Origin: Breviolum minutum Mf 1.05b.01
Taxonomy: Eukaryota > Sar > Dinophyceae > Suessiales > Symbiodiniaceae
Assembly: GCA_000507305.1 (NCBI GenBank)
Contig: DF239321.1
Location: 127,365 to 191,364, forward strand
DNA length: 64,000 bases
Reading direction: 5' to 3'
A program made the translations under genes and the position numbers. Positions 32,068-42,680 of this stretch are shown piece after piece (position 1 is the first letter of the stretch; each line of letters begins with the position of its first letter). Below the pieces are notes generated by a model that made no database searches, was not told the DNA's origin, and was given only the letters and a program-made list of their open reading frames with translations.

Positions 32068-32196
32068 ATTTAAGTTAACAAATCAACTTTTGCTTCATAG
32101 CACCTTTCCATTCAACCAATCATAAATAAAACATGTGCGAAACCCCAGCATGAATCCTCCAGCCTGTCTTTTCCGTGGGAAAATTCACACACTCAC

Positions 32197-32295
32197 AGAG
32201 ATGTTGTTCGTGCCTTAAGCGCACAAAATTGAAGCATGTCGAAATCAACATCTAGGCCGTGGTCCTTTGAGGAAGCATGTGCCTTATCGTAAAAG
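32197..32295 (-). CDS. minus-strand exon, unknown protein
   Basis: On the minus strand a pyrimidine-rich acceptor (CTCAACCCAAG) precedes FYDKAHASSKDHGLDVDFDM and LQFCALKARTTS, ending in phase 2 at a consensus GTGAGT donor. Ninety-nine nt. Splice signals at both ends and an acidic/helical composition support it. No partner exon identified. Confidence 0.4.
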
Positions 32296-32782
32296 CTTGG
32301 GTTGAGGGCATGGGAGGAGTGTGAAGGGGGCAATATAGTTGACATATGTTGACACATGTCATTGAACACTGAGATACCACAGGTGTAAACCCGGGTGAGA
32401 ACACACAGGTAACTGGTGAAAACATACGCCACTTTAGTGCCAAGCGCTTGTCCGGGTTGTAAAGGTACACTAGAACAGAATGGTATAAAGGGCCTGATGA
32501 TTTGCGTGAAAAAATCGTACTGCTTTTGATGTCAGTAGTGAAAACACCAAATAAATGGTGTCACGCTACGCCTACGCCAAACAGAGAATCCACTGTCCAG
32601 CATTGACAAATACGTGATACGTGTGTGAGGATGCCATTGGAGAGTCGTGCGTAGTGAACACCCATTGCATCCGACAACTTTCAATTTGATAAGGGACATG
32701 AATAGTGATGAACACAAATAATGATGACATGTTTACACTGTTTCCGAAATGAATGATCCAACCAACCCCACTGCATCCCTAG

Positions 32783-32879
32783 GGTAGTCATCACAAAAGT
32801 TGCCGACCAACTTGCACAACACTTGCATCTCCTAGGTACTGCTGCAGGCCTTGAAGTGTCACTTGGGATCAAACCTTAG
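32783..32879 (+). CDS. terminal exon, unknown protein
   Basis: After CCCTAG the frame reads VVITKVADQLAQHLHLLGTA and ends AGLEVSLGIKP at TAG 32877-32879. An amphipathic helix (VADQLAQHLHLLG) is evident. The antisense frame is open but less natural. Upstream exons not found. Confidence 0.4.
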
Positions 32880-33945
32880 GGGCAGAAATGCCCTCCGTCG
32901 ACTCCAGGTACCGTTAGGAACATTGAACAGACTGCTGTTCTTTTTGGGGATGATGTGTTTGTATTCACAATTGATTTGAAGGATGGTAATGTCACTGTTC
33001 AAGGGAACTTATTGGCCAGAATGGAACAAAAGACATCTAGAAGAAGCAAGTTTTCTCCACAAAGAAGGGGGTCCCTTCTTCAGACTTACAGACCCTGGTG
33101 TTTTTAACAGAAAACATAACATCGCCCTTGATTCCTGTAATTGTGTTAGATTGCTGGGGCGGAAGGTGATTTTAGGTCAGAAAGCTTGAAGGATCTTGTA
33201 TGATCACGTCCTATTGCGCCTTGAAAGCGAAGCAATGGCACGACTATTTGCACTATGAATGGTAAAATTAACTTTAGTACTGTACACGGAAGTGTTGTCT
33301 AAATTCTGGTGGCCAACAAACAGGTCAACACTTTGAAAACAAACACCCTACTACACTATATCAATCTAATGGAGTCTATCGGCAATATGGCAATATATCC
33401 ACGAAGTTAATTTCTGCATGTGGCCAACACCTGGTGCCGCACGTTTTTCAGCTCCACCAGGTCTGTAAAACGCTGGTGGCGGCGTCGTGGCCGCTCGATG
33501 GACCAATGGTTACGAAAGGTCTTGATGCGTGGCGTTGGTCCAGGACAGCTGTTGTTGAGGTGGAAGGTTACTGCGGGGGTTGTAGGGGTTAACCATGATT
33601 GACCTATCCTCAGGTGACACCCCTTTTATAGATCCGTATGGGGATACCACGTGATGGCGCTGTTGGATGCCGCGGAAAAAAATAACACTTGGTGGAATTG
33701 AAGAAGATATTTTTTGGCTTTGAGATGGAGGTTTGAACAGGTGGAAACAAAAAGAGATTTGTTTTATCTTATTGGAACACATCTTGGTATCTTTCCCAGT
33801 GGCTACATTTCACTCATATAAACTCCCCGCCTGACATAAATGCCCCTTCAAAGAAAGATTCAATTCCCCCAAACAAATTGATTTAGATATAACATCCTGG
33901 GAACCAATATATCATATCCTCACCAGCTGACACTTTTGAGTCGAT
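32880..33945. other. unresolved, one weak exon
   Basis: A GC-richer patch at 33452-33600 follows a GTTTTTCAG acceptor and is open in two frames (KTLVAASWPLDGPMVTKGLD, or an Arg/Trp-rich alternative). Coding is possible but the frame is unknown. The rest shows nothing I can support. Confidence 0.3.
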
Positions 33946-34072
33946 GATGCTTCTCTTTACCTCATCAGACCTCCGCATCGCCAGGATGTGCGCAGCTCAT
34001 GCGCTGGGGTATTCCGCAGCATGTCTTGTACCTTGGGCCTTGGGCTTGGTTGATGTAGAGGTCAATTCGGTT
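33946..34072 (+). CDS. possible exon, unknown protein
   Basis: Frame reads LLFTSSDLRIARMCAAHALG, then YSAACLVPWALGLVDVEVNS. It ends where a family B element begins (34073). A donor-like GGCTTG|GTTGATG lies at 34049. Small-residue-rich helix; not recognised. Confidence 0.35.
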
Positions 34073-34168
34073 CCCATAAGATCCATGGGACTGGTATGTT
34101 TACCTGCATTTACCATTAAAAATCAACTAAATGTAGGGAAATACACCATACATGGATCCTATTAGGGT
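34073..34168. repeat. MITE-like element, family B copy 1
   Basis: Ends CCCATAAGATCCATGGGACT and CATGGATCCTATTAGGG, with inner arms TTTACC...ATTTACCAT and AATCAACTAAATGTAGGGAA. About 96 bp. Confidence 0.75.
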
Positions 34169-34475
34169 TAGTATCCTTTTTACTTTGCCAAGTTTCACAA
34201 GAATGAAAATCATTTTTGACATGTTCAGATTCAAGATGCTTTTGCCATTTTTCAGGGGCGAGGCATGTTTGTATCTATTAAAAATCATGATGATCAACGC
34301 ACTATTTTAAGGGAGTAGCCCTCAAATTGCCCTTTGTAAGAGTTGCATCAATGCCCCCGGTTGCCAGGAAATAAGGCCCAAATTGTTGTACTATGGATAC
34401 CCGGGTCCCCTTACATTTTCATGACGTCAGTTTTAGGGTCCCGTGTATCACCTCCACCTTTCACCCTTCACCAAG

Positions 34476-34571
34476 GACCAGTGGTGGTCACTTGGGCCAA
34501 TACCTCTCCGAAGATCCAGAACTGGCACGACGCTTCGCAGAGCATCGGAGTCAGGCCAGAGCTTCACCTGG
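34476..34571 (+). CDS. short exon, unknown protein
   Basis: After CACCAAG the frame reads TSGGHLGQYLSEDPELARRF and AEHRSQARASP, ending at a GTGGAG donor in phase 2. The charged helical segment (EDPELARRFAEHRSQ) supports coding. Two other forward frames are also open. Confidence 0.35.
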
Positions 34572-34735
34572 GTGGAGGTGATGCACCGGGGATGGGCATC
34601 AACATGGCATCAACCAAAAATCTGTAGGGGTTTATATATATTCGTTATATAAGAAATTTGCATTCTTAAAGGTTTGGATACCATTTTCCAATATACGGAG
34701 TTTAGATGCTGATGTGAAGGGGTGAAGAAGCAAAA

Positions 34736-35023
34736 ATGCTTGAAGGCCTAAAAATGATGGAAGATAGTCCCATAATTCGGAGAATGATCCTCCCAGAATC
34801 TGGGAAGAAAACATGTAAGGTTTGGGAATGGAAAGAACTGCGTGAACTGATGTTCTTCACTTCAAAGCTTTTGACCCAGTATTTACCTGTTGGATTTGTT
34901 AACAAGCCTTGTTTGTGCCATGTTGAAAGCCATTGGACCTTCCATGAAATTGAAAACCTTACCCATCGACCTTCATGGACTTACTCAACAGAAATAACCC
35001 CCATCCTCAGTTTCCATGAGTGA
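34736..35023 (+). CDS. 95-codon ORF, unknown protein
   Basis: Starts at ATG 34736 with MLEGLKMMEDSPIIRRMILP, then ESGKKTCKVWEWKELRELMF, FTSKLLTQYLPVGFVNKPCL, and ends ...ITPILSFHE at TGA 35021-35023. Balanced charged and aromatic composition over the whole length suggests a real coding exon. A GT donor (ATTTGTTAACAAGC region) cannot be excluded. Not recognised. Confidence 0.4.
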   Translation: MLEGLKMMEDSPIIRRMILPESGKKTCKVWEWKELRELMFFTSKLLTQYLPVGFVNKPCLCHVESHWTFHEIENLTHRPSWTYSTEITPILSFHE

Positions 35024-35210
35024 TGACGTTTGGACGATAATTCTTGAGGCATCGTTCATGAACTATTTGGTCCTGAAGATCAATGAATGCTTTGACATCC
35101 AATACTGCAGCTCTCTTTATCAAAGCGGCTTCTTGACTGCGATGACGGATGATGACTTAGATGTTGTTGGTCGCCTCAAGATCAACAACCATAGAATCTT
35201 ACACCCCTGA
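35016..35210 (+). CDS. possible exon, acidic, unknown protein
   Basis: An overlapping frame reads SDDVWTIILEASFMNYLVLK, INECFDIQYCSSLYQSGFLT, then AMTDDDLDVVGRLKINNHRI to a stop at 35208-35210. It overlaps the preceding ORF by a few bases, so a splice or frame change must separate them if both are real. It ends just before a family H element. Confidence 0.35.
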   Translation: MSDDVWTIILEASFMNYLVLKINECFDIQYCSSLYQSGFLTAMTDDDLDVVGRLKINNHRILHP

Positions 35211-35212
35211 AG

Positions 35213-35303
35213 ATTAACATGGAACATGTCCTCATGTAGGTTTGGTTCAGATCATTTTCCTTTTCCAAATGGGTGATTTGTAGGTGAACCAACCGTTTAA
35301 TCT
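35213..35303. repeat. introner-like element, family H copy 2
   Basis: Begins TTAACATGGAACATG and shares GGTTTGGTTCAGATCATTTT, CCTTTTC, GGTGATTTGTAGGT and CAACCGTTTAA with copy 1 at 14774. Contains an internal acceptor-like GATTTGTAG. Confidence 0.6.
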
Positions 35304-35309
35304 TCCAGG

Positions 35310-35529
35310 ATGTATCCATCTCTAAGGCTTGGTATTGGCACCCAAAGCTATGTCTATCACACCGGGTCTGCCCCCCGAAGCAGTAGATGCACCGCTGGCA
35401 GCTCCGTTGTTGGCGTTGCCGGAAGAACTGACACCTGCATCCATCACGTCCATTGGTTCCGGGCCACCAAGCAGCCGATCACCAAGTAGTGGAGTACCTG
35501 TCACTTGGAAAACCGCAGTTTTTTTTTAG
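35310..35529 (+). CDS. Pro/Ala/Ser-rich exon
   Basis: Preceded by CTTCCAG. The frame reads VLAPKAMSITPGLPPEAVDA, then PLAAPLLALPEELTPASITS and SGPPSSRSPSSGVPVT. A GTCACT donor near 35496 may end it, because the open frame then runs into a T tract. Low-complexity, probably a disordered linker. Function unknown. Confidence 0.4.
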
Positions 35530-36471
35530 GGTAAGTCATGGGTAAGTGTAAGGAGACCCCCTTGCAGTGCCACCAATCCCCCGAAGAAATAAGGCCTTAT
35601 GAAGGGACTATTAACCTTGAGGAAGGTGAGCCACGAATGTGATTGAAGATGATGAGATTCATAAGACTTTGGCTGTGGTTTGGATAAGGTGAGCCACTTA
35701 TATTTTGGCATCCATGAGCATTCAAGATGATGAGTTTTTGATATGATATGGTTTGCAACAAATGAGCAGCAGGCAGGCTGCTACTGTACAATCTTCTACA
35801 GGGATGTACCCATTTTATAAGAGGCAAGCATTTGGAATGGTCCTTGTTATATTCATTGTGAGTTCATGCTTGTGGCATCATTGCATACGCCCATCCCCAT
35901 CACACTCGAAACATCCCCATCGCTGCTTGAAGTTGTTATTCCATATTGTTCATATATTTGCAGTACAATGCAACTTGTCCAGATTTTGTTTTTGGATGGG
36001 GCATAGTGACATAATATAGCAATAGCTTAACTGAAAAATACGCACATCTACACCCAATGCCAGAGTCGAGACACAAACGTGCCAACCGTGCCATGCCATC
36101 CTTGCGTCAAACAAACGCAGGTAACGGCCACCAAGACAGAACCCACAAGATCCATGTCGGGCCCGCGGATGAGTCGGCTGAAGCTCAGCCTTTTAGGGCA
36201 ATTGATGGTTTCTGCGCCAAGTCGTTGGTGTTTTTTTTTGGGGTTCAAAGATTTAGGTCAATTGGGGTTGGTTGGTTGGTGGGTTGGTTGGTAGATGAGC
36301 GGCTCGTATTCCAAGAAACCAATGGGAACAACTCGCCCAAGGTCAGAATATTCATAGAACATATCTCGAGGTGGTGAGGTAGACATGATTCACATAGAAA
36401 AATACGGGTGGTTTTGGGAGAGTAGCCTAAAGCTGTAACAGGATTTCCTTTTTAGGCCACAAAATCTTCAG
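35530..36471. other. unresolved
   Basis: A short forward exon candidate at 36058-36120 (PESRHKRANRAMPSLRQTNA, ending at GTAACG) is opposed by an equally open minus-strand frame. Fragments of the family E repeat (AATAAGGCCTTAT) occur near 35588. Confidence 0.3.
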
Positions 36472-36564
36472 CATGTGTTTTTTTGTTTGTTCATTGCTCA
36501 AATGGCAGCTCTGAGGAAGAAGGTGAAACGTGCCATGACTTTAGTCTTGAACCGTGATAGCGAG
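36472..36564 (+). CDS. short exon, basic helix
   Basis: After AATCTTCAG the frame includes AQMAALRKKVKRAMTLVLNR and DSE, ending at a GTGGGT donor. The Lys/Arg-rich amphipathic segment is protein-like. No partner exons fixed. Confidence 0.35.
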
Positions 36565-37276
36565 GTGGGTGGAGGGCGTTTCTGCTGTCCGAAAACTATC
36601 AGAAAGCTGGGCTGTGTTAGTATAATTCAACGTGTTGAGGCGCCAGTAATGAATGGAAAACACGTGGGGCAATAGATATATCACACAACATAAATATAGG
36701 ATCTGGATGCTTGTGGTGGATTCAAAAACATTTCTGAAGGTACCTTGGTGTCAGCTTTTTCCACAAAATCTATATGCAGATGAGATTTTTACATCGCCCT
36801 CAGTTGTTGTGTGCATATTACTTGGCGCTTGGGGTTGGTTTTTCTTGGAACTTGCATCATTTGTTCGGCATGTGAAAAACGGATGATGGCTTGGGGAGGT
36901 GCCGAAACACAAAATCCCACAAAAGCTTTTTCAACAGGCACCCCTTTGGAAGATGGTGGTATGTAGTTGGTTGATATAGGTGGTTGATACAAACCAGCAA
37001 ATTTGGGAGTGGCTATAGCCATTTGCTTTTCAGATTTTGTATGTGAAAAATCGGGTGGAATCACCAACCCGCCTCATGAAATGCTTTCAAAAGCACCCCT
37101 TCTTCCCTCCGCAACTCCCAGCAGACAAAAGTATCAATACCAAAAAACTACTTCAACCCAAACAAACTCAAAATTTCACGGTTTTTGTTTAATTTTCGGA
37201 TGATTTTTCTTGGGGCAACCCGGTAGGTGAGGGCTTACCTGGTAAGGCCTCACACGTTTCCCCCCCCCGGTTGCAG

Positions 37277-37429
37277 GCCCCATCTACCAGCAGCTCCCTT
37301 CCACGTCCCGCCACCGTCACCGGCGCGGAGAGCAGCGGCGGCGCCACGCTGCGCTTGGCGGAGCTTCGACAGCTGGCACCGGTGGTGCAGCGGAGTAAGG
37401 TGAAGATGCAGCAACTTGGCTTTGGTTGA
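37277..37429 (+). CDS. terminal exon, unknown protein
   Basis: Acceptor GGTTGCAG is followed by a GC-rich 50-codon frame reading APSTSSSLPRPATVTGAESS, GGATLRLAELRQLAPVVQRS and KVKMQQLGFG, with stop TGA 37427-37429. The sharp GC rise relative to AT-rich flanks and the helical segment LRLAELRQLAPVVQRSK support coding. Not recognised. Confidence 0.5.
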   Translation, partial: APSTSSSLPRPATVTGAESSGGATLRLAELRQLAPVVQRSKVKMQQLGFG

Positions 37430-37450
37430 TGGAGATGGAAAGTTGGGGGG

Positions 37451-37516
37451 TTACCCTCCAGTAAACTAACATGGCAATAGAAAATCACCAGTTTCAATAG
37501 GGAATACATCTTCATC
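37451..37516. repeat. truncated family A element
   Basis: Left end TTACCCTCCAGTAAACTAAC plus ATGGCAATAGAAAATCACCA only. No matching right end before the family D element at 37517. A similar half (AACATGGCAATGGACAATCA) occurs at about 39690. Confidence 0.5.
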
Positions 37517-37625
37517 CCTGGGTGGTGGCAACTCAAATGTTTTTTATTTTCATCCCGGATCCTTGGGGGAATGATCCAATTTGACGAGCATATTTTTCAA
37601 ATGGGTTGGTTCAACCACCACCTAG
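37517..37625. repeat. MITE-like element, family D copy 1
   Basis: Starts CTGGGTGGTGGCAACTCAAA and ends GGGTTGGTTCAACCACCACC plus TAG. It contains the family hallmark TTTGACGAGCATATTTTTCA. About 109 bp. Confidence 0.75.
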
Positions 37626-38570
37626 GAGATGGAAATTGGGGGGTTATAATGCCATGTATCGATTTTGTTCTTCCCTTCATATGTATACATATGCCCTGGA
37701 AGTCCAAACACCATTATTTTAAAGGGATTTGCAATCAACAATTTCAGGGGGCTATCTTTTAAATAGACTTTGACTTGCAGGGCACATTATTTTTTGTGTT
37801 TTATGTCTCATTCCTTAGATGTTGTGAAATTTCAATTTGCATAATATGTAAATATTCAACATAGAGAGACATTGGGTGTTTTGCATGGACTTAGATGTCA
37901 CCTCAATTGGACAGATGGGTTGGAGATTGGGCTCCCAGTTGAGCATACCCACCATTGCTAATATGACTTGTAGATTCTATAGATGTTGATTTTCTTGGAC
38001 AGTTGACAGTTTTGACTGTCACTTCAAGGTGGATAAAAAAGGCACCTTAAATTCCTCAAATAACATCATTGACTTCTTATGGTGAGTAGAAGCGAGTGAA
38101 ACCACGCGACCTTTTTGGATTTGCACATAGAGTTCTGAAGAAGGCTCAGTATCCAGATAGTTATGTTTGTTTGTGTTTGATTGGGCACGTTTCTAGCACC
38201 TTCCTGTATTGTTGGATGCACTTTTTACTATGCATCATAGATGGAAGAAGGATGGAAAGGTGCATTTTGGTTTAGAAACCATTCGCAATCACAACTACAC
38301 AGATTACCACCATTACTTATAGTAATATATATATATACTATGATTACTACCAATTTTTACTTACTAATTACTTGATTTCAAATCTAATTTTTGGGTTAAG
38401 AAAACCACCTGAAACCATCCATCACTAACAACAACTCCTTTAAAGCGACCCCCCCTTGTCGCCTCGGTGTCTCAGGAGTAGCTTTGCCATGTGGACTGAG
38501 AGGCGTTCCAAGGTGCGGGTGGAGCCACGGGTTGGTTGCGGACCCGGACAAAAACCAGGGGGATATGAAA
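37626..38570. other. no gene supported
   Basis: AT-rich with a TA tract near 38325-38340. A minus-strand Pro-rich frame (38396-38587) is the only notable opening. Confidence 0.35.
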
Positions 38571-38694
38571 ACCCTAAGAGGATCCATGGGACTGGTATAT
38601 TTACCTACTAATTTACCATAAAAAAATCAACTAAATGTATGGTAAATATACCAATCCCATGGATCCTATCAATCCCATGGATCCTATGGGTAAT
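38571..38694. repeat. MITE-like element, family B copy 2
   Basis: Left CCTAAGAGGATCCATGGGAC; right AATCCCATGGATCCTATGGG. The right terminal segment AATCCCATGGATCCTAT is present twice in tandem (around 38655 and 38672). Confidence 0.75.
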
Positions 38695-38774
38695 AACTCG
38701 ATCGAAGCAACTTATGGATGAGGGTCCGTTTGGGATTCGGTTCCCTTTTCCATTTTTTTGATTGAACATATTTT

Positions 38775-39433
38775 TTGAAACTATGGCGCTGGAGCCCAAG
38801 TGAATATGATTTTGAAGTTTCCGAACCCGAAAGTATCCTTTTTTATTTCGATGGCCTCCATGTTCACTTTCACCCCTCAAGTTCTTTGATGATGTTTTCA
38901 ACGGGATCTAATCACCTGGCCCTTGAGGAGATTCAGGTAAAATTGGGAGCAAGCCTCAAATCCTGGTTGTATTGAAAATAACTGGGTGGTGGCAACTCAA
39001 ATATTTTTGATATTTATCCCTATTTGGGGAAGATGAACCCATTTTGACGAGCATATTTTTTCAGATGGGTTGGTTCAACCACCAACTAGATAAGACTTGT
39101 AGGATCTGGAGATCCAATGTAGGATTCCTAAGTTGTTTACTACTTGAAGGTCCCAAACCATGGTTCTCCCTCCGCCAGTTTCTTAGTTTTGTTGTTATTC
39201 ATAGTGTTGTTTTGCTGGATGACCACAATATACAACTCATTACAATCAACAAAATCTTTTTCTTTGCAGGTTGACTTCCACCCATCCTCCACAAGCTCTT
39301 TCCACAACTAGATTTTTTCCCAGTGCAGGAGGTAAAGGAGCAGACGCAGACGGCACTGAAGAAACAGTCTTCAAAGAAGTTGGACGTTTCGCAGCAGTTC
39401 AGTCCCTTTCCCGAACTTAAAGATAGAGGGTGA
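38775..39433 (+). CDS. two-exon gene 3' end, unknown protein
   Basis: Exon to 38936 reads KLWRWSPSEYDFEVSEPESI, LFYFDGLHVHFHPSSSLMMF and NHLALEEIQ, ending in phase 0 at GTAAAA. Exon 39329-39433 follows acceptor CAGTGCAG and reads EVKEQTQTALKKQSSKKLDV, SQQFSPFPELKDRG, stop 39431-39433. The join ...LEEIQ-EVKEQTQTALKK... makes a continuous charged helix. The intron (392 nt) carries a family D element. The exon's 5' limit is not fixed. Function unknown. Confidence 0.5.
38981..39089. repeat. MITE-like element, family D copy 2
   Basis: Begins ACTGGGTGGTGGCAACTCAA and ends GGGTTGGTTCAACCACCAAC plus TAGA, with TTTGACGAGCATATTTTTTC inside. Wholly within the intron 38937-39328. Confidence 0.8.
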
Positions 39434-40042
39434 CACTCATGTGGTGTTGTAGTTTGTAGAGAAAGGGGATAGTGGACCTACTTCAGGATGTTTCAAAATT
39501 GGTGAACTGTTCATGATCAAAGCTGACATCACACATTTCCTGAAACTGATGAGTGCCAAAAACTCTTTCATGTTGGCTCACCCCACAGTTTGTCATGTCA
39601 ATTTCCCACCATCGCGTCATGTTTTAATTTTTGGGTGAAGATGGTGAAGGATTTTTTGTTGGTTACCCCCCCAAAAAAAAATAAAAAACCTAACATGGCA
39701 ATGGACAATCACCATTTTTAATAGGAGGTACATCTTCAAATGGTGGATTTTCCATGACTTTCCATTGTCATACGTTATTTTCCGGAGTGTAGCTTAAAAC
39801 GTAACATGATTAACAGCCACATCAAGGGACAGGTGAACTTCGGAAGTAGCCAATCCATGCCCAATGAATCAAAGTACACACACTTCAGTGCGCCAAGAAT
39901 TCCAACACAGAGAAAGAACAAAATGCTGTGAAAAACATGTCCGACCCCTTTTCAGAATTGATTAGTCCGGCTGAATTTCATTGGTGACGCCAGCTTAGTA
40001 ATCCCATGTATTTCCGGGACAATTATTCGATCTTGGTGAAAT

Positions 40043-40486
40043 ATGGTCAAATCCTATCCAGTCGTCTCCATTTTCTTCCTCTTGGGCACCTTGTTGGTAG
40101 CCTCGCGTGATTTTTTTTTAGGCATCAGACAAGCGATGCCCTTGAGCGTGACAAAGACCCTTGCCTTTCCCAGAATGAACTCGGTTGCTGGGGTCAGATT
40201 TGGGATTCAATTTGTTCAGTATGGATATCTCCCCGGCAAATTCAAGATAGATACCCACAAAAAATGCCGGCGTTTTTTTAGATGTGTTTACTCCTGTCCA
40301 AAAATGCGTTGCATTTTGGGTATTTGTGAAAATCAAATTTCCGGGGTGCACTGTTTTTCATCTTCTTTTCGAAAAGGTTATGAACGCTGGACGACTTTTT
40401 CCGAAATGCTCGACTTGGGGCCAATGAAATCTGACATTTTTTTTTCCAAGGCTACAAGGTTGGAGTTGCCAATACCCCTTTTCTAA
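40043..40486 (+). CDS. 147-codon frame, weak
   Basis: From ATG 40043 the frame opens with a hydrophobic segment (SYPVVSIFFLLGTLLVASRD), then a Cys/Arg-rich stretch (KKCRRFFRCVYSCPKMRCIL) to a stop at 40484-40486. The hydrophobic part spans a T run with an acceptor-like TTTTTTTAG, so part is likely intron. A second forward frame (SDALERDKDPCLSQNEL) is a rival. Confidence 0.25.
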   Translation: MVKSYPVVSIFFLLGTLLVASRDFFLGIRQAMPLSVTKTLAFPRMNSVAGVRFGIQFVQYGYLPGKFKIDTHKKCRRFFRCVYSCPKMRCILGICENQISGVHCFSSSFRKGYERWTTFSEMLDLGPMKSDIFFSKATRLELPIPLF

Positions 40487-40944
40487 TCATTTTTACGGAG
40501 GGAACCCGACTAACCGTGACTAACCTTCACTATCCACTTACAACGTACAAGCAGGACCCAAGCTGTATTCCCTCGAAGTCCAAGATCAAACAAAGAATGG
40601 TCGAATGGTGATGATCCATGTAAAGGATTCCTTACTACCAATGGGCAAAGTTAGGTTGGCTTGGACTTCCTGGGTGTATGTTATATGTATTATAGGTTAT
40701 TCAGATTTGCCGGAAAGGTATATACTATGAACTGTACAATCAGGAGGATGGTCTTAGTCGTTTATCCTTAACAACCCCAAGAACTTGACTAAGTTGGAAT
40801 GTATGTGTGGGTGTATTTTCACATCCTAGGAGTTGGAGTAGGAAGAAGCCGGGAGCAGCAGTGGTAGTAAAAGTCGCAGCAGTAGTTTCAAGCAGTTTCT
40901 GCTGATTCTGGTGTTATTACTGTGGCTTTTTTTTACTGCCGCTG

Positions 40945-41028
<84 letters not shown>
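40945..41028 (+). repeat. (CAT)28 microsatellite
   Basis: Twenty-eight uninterrupted CAT units. In one frame it would encode polyserine within an open frame (40911-41132), but no splice support shows that it is translated. Confidence 0.95.
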
Positions 41029-41855
41029 GTGTACTTAAAATGCGTTGTTTTTCTTCCGGCTGCGTCTTTGGAGCCGAGGAAAGAGACCTCGAAGATCGTC
41101 CAAGATCCGGGAGAATTGAGGCGAATCTTTGATTCTTTCGATGCTTGCCAAGATATAAAAAACAAAACGCATTCCATCCGATACTGCTCTCAAAACGAAC
41201 ATGGTTGGCTTGAAAATTACCTTTTGACTAAGAATATATACATCCTTAAATAAGTTTTGTTTTCTCCATTGCAATGTTAGTTTTCAGGAGATGTATATAC
41301 ACCTTTCCGAAATACTGGAAATATACTGCCTAAACCCTGCATCACTGTGGGCGAACAATCTATTCATTTTTTTGAAGGGACCCTATTAACCTTCATCATC
41401 CACTGTGAACCAGTGTTTAGGCAGAACCCGGAAATGATCCAAAAATAGACCGTTTGAAATTGTAAGCCATGAAGTAGTAAGGCCATAAAATTCTGTACAT
41501 CCAACATATATACCATACATCAGGAAGTTTTCGGGCGAGAATTGATACGTTAAAATGATACCTATGCCACTCCTATGCCAACGGACTGTGACGCTTCTCG
41601 GAAGATGTTTCAATGGTGTATTCTTTTCGATGCAACTTGATGAACGAGAAAACATAGTGATGTTGCAAAGTTAGACACGGCTAAATCTTTAGAACCTAAA
41701 CAGTTTTTTTGTTTGCTGAGCAGAATGGCCAATGACTTCATTTCATTCAATGCGTTTATGCATGCTGTATTTTTTCAATGCTTCACCTCTTGATGTGCCG
41801 ACCCGTGATCTGATACAAGAAACTCAGCAGTTTCTGCGACAACTTCGTTCCTTAG

Positions 41856-42221
41856 GACAAGGACCAGTCTGGGTCCATTGACCCGGAAGAATTCTTGCCA
41901 TTTTTGACGCGTATTTTGAAGCGCCCCATCAACAGCATGGATAAGATGCTTGGCAAATGCCAACTGGCCATTTTTTTGCACAGGATGCAACATTTGCAAC
42001 ATCTTGATTGCTTTGGCAAAGCGCTTGGAAATCTGAAAATCGAATGGGATGTAAGTAGTAGTAGTCTTGTGCAATTAGACATGTGTTTCAAAGATTCTAG
42101 ACCCCTTCTATTTGCGCAAACTGAGGAGCGAAATTTGGCAAATTTGGGATAAAATTGATGAGGATGGTAGCGGCCAGATTTCTTTCGAAGAGTTTCAGCA
42201 ATGGTGGCGTGGCTGTTGAAG
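41856..42221 (+). CDS. EF-hand calcium-binding protein, C-terminal exons
   Basis: Exon 41856-42050 (acceptor CCTTAG) opens with a canonical EF-hand loop DKDQSGSIDPEE and continues FLPFLTRILKRPINSMDKML and QHLDCFGKALGNLKIEWD, ending in phase 0 at a consensus GTAAGT. Exon 42079 (or 42094) to 42221 reads ILDPFYLRKLRSEIWQIWDK and a second canonical loop DEDGSGQISFEE, then FQQWWRGC, stop 42219-42221. The intron would be only 28 or 43 nt. An upstream exon near 41074-41147 (DPGELRRIFDSFDAC) could start another EF-hand. Such proteins bind calcium; the partner is unknown. Confidence 0.65.
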
Positions 42222-42350
42222 CATTCTTTTGTTTTTGACAACGCTCCTGACAGGGTGAGTCGTCATTGTGGTTGGGGCATAGGTTTTCATGCTGTGTTTG
42301 CTGTGGAAGTTTGCTAAAGGTTTTGATCTACGTTATCATTGAATGACCAG

Positions 42351-42351
42351 C

Positions 42352-42383
<32 letters not shown>

Positions 42384-42384
42384 C
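42351..42384. repeat. (CAA)n microsatellite
   Basis: About eleven uninterrupted CAA units, followed downstream by a TA tract (42397-42414). Confidence 0.9.
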
Positions 42385-42587
42385 CTGAAACAATAAATAT
42401 TATATATATATATAGTTGTTTTGAATTTTGGATGTCACATCAAAAAGCATGACGCGATTGTGGTTAAGGTTCTGTCATCCCACAGGAATATTCGGTGAAG
42501 GATGGTGAAGGGCTTATCATTTGGTCACATAAAACTGTGAGAACTGAGTCTCGACATCAACAATATTTGATACACGTCCAAGTGTGG

Positions 42588-42680
42588 TACATTTCCGGTA
42601 TATTTCTAGATCTATACATTTACTTGATTTTTATATGGTAAATGTAGGCAAATATGCCAGTCCCATGTACCCTATGGGAA
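42588..42680. repeat. MITE-like element, family B copy 3 (diverged)
   Basis: Left GTGGTACATTTCCGGTATAT; right GCCAGTCCCATGTACCCTAT plus GGG. Compared with the others the inner arm order is inverted (ATTTACTTG...ATGGTAAATGTAGGCAAATA). Confidence 0.55.
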
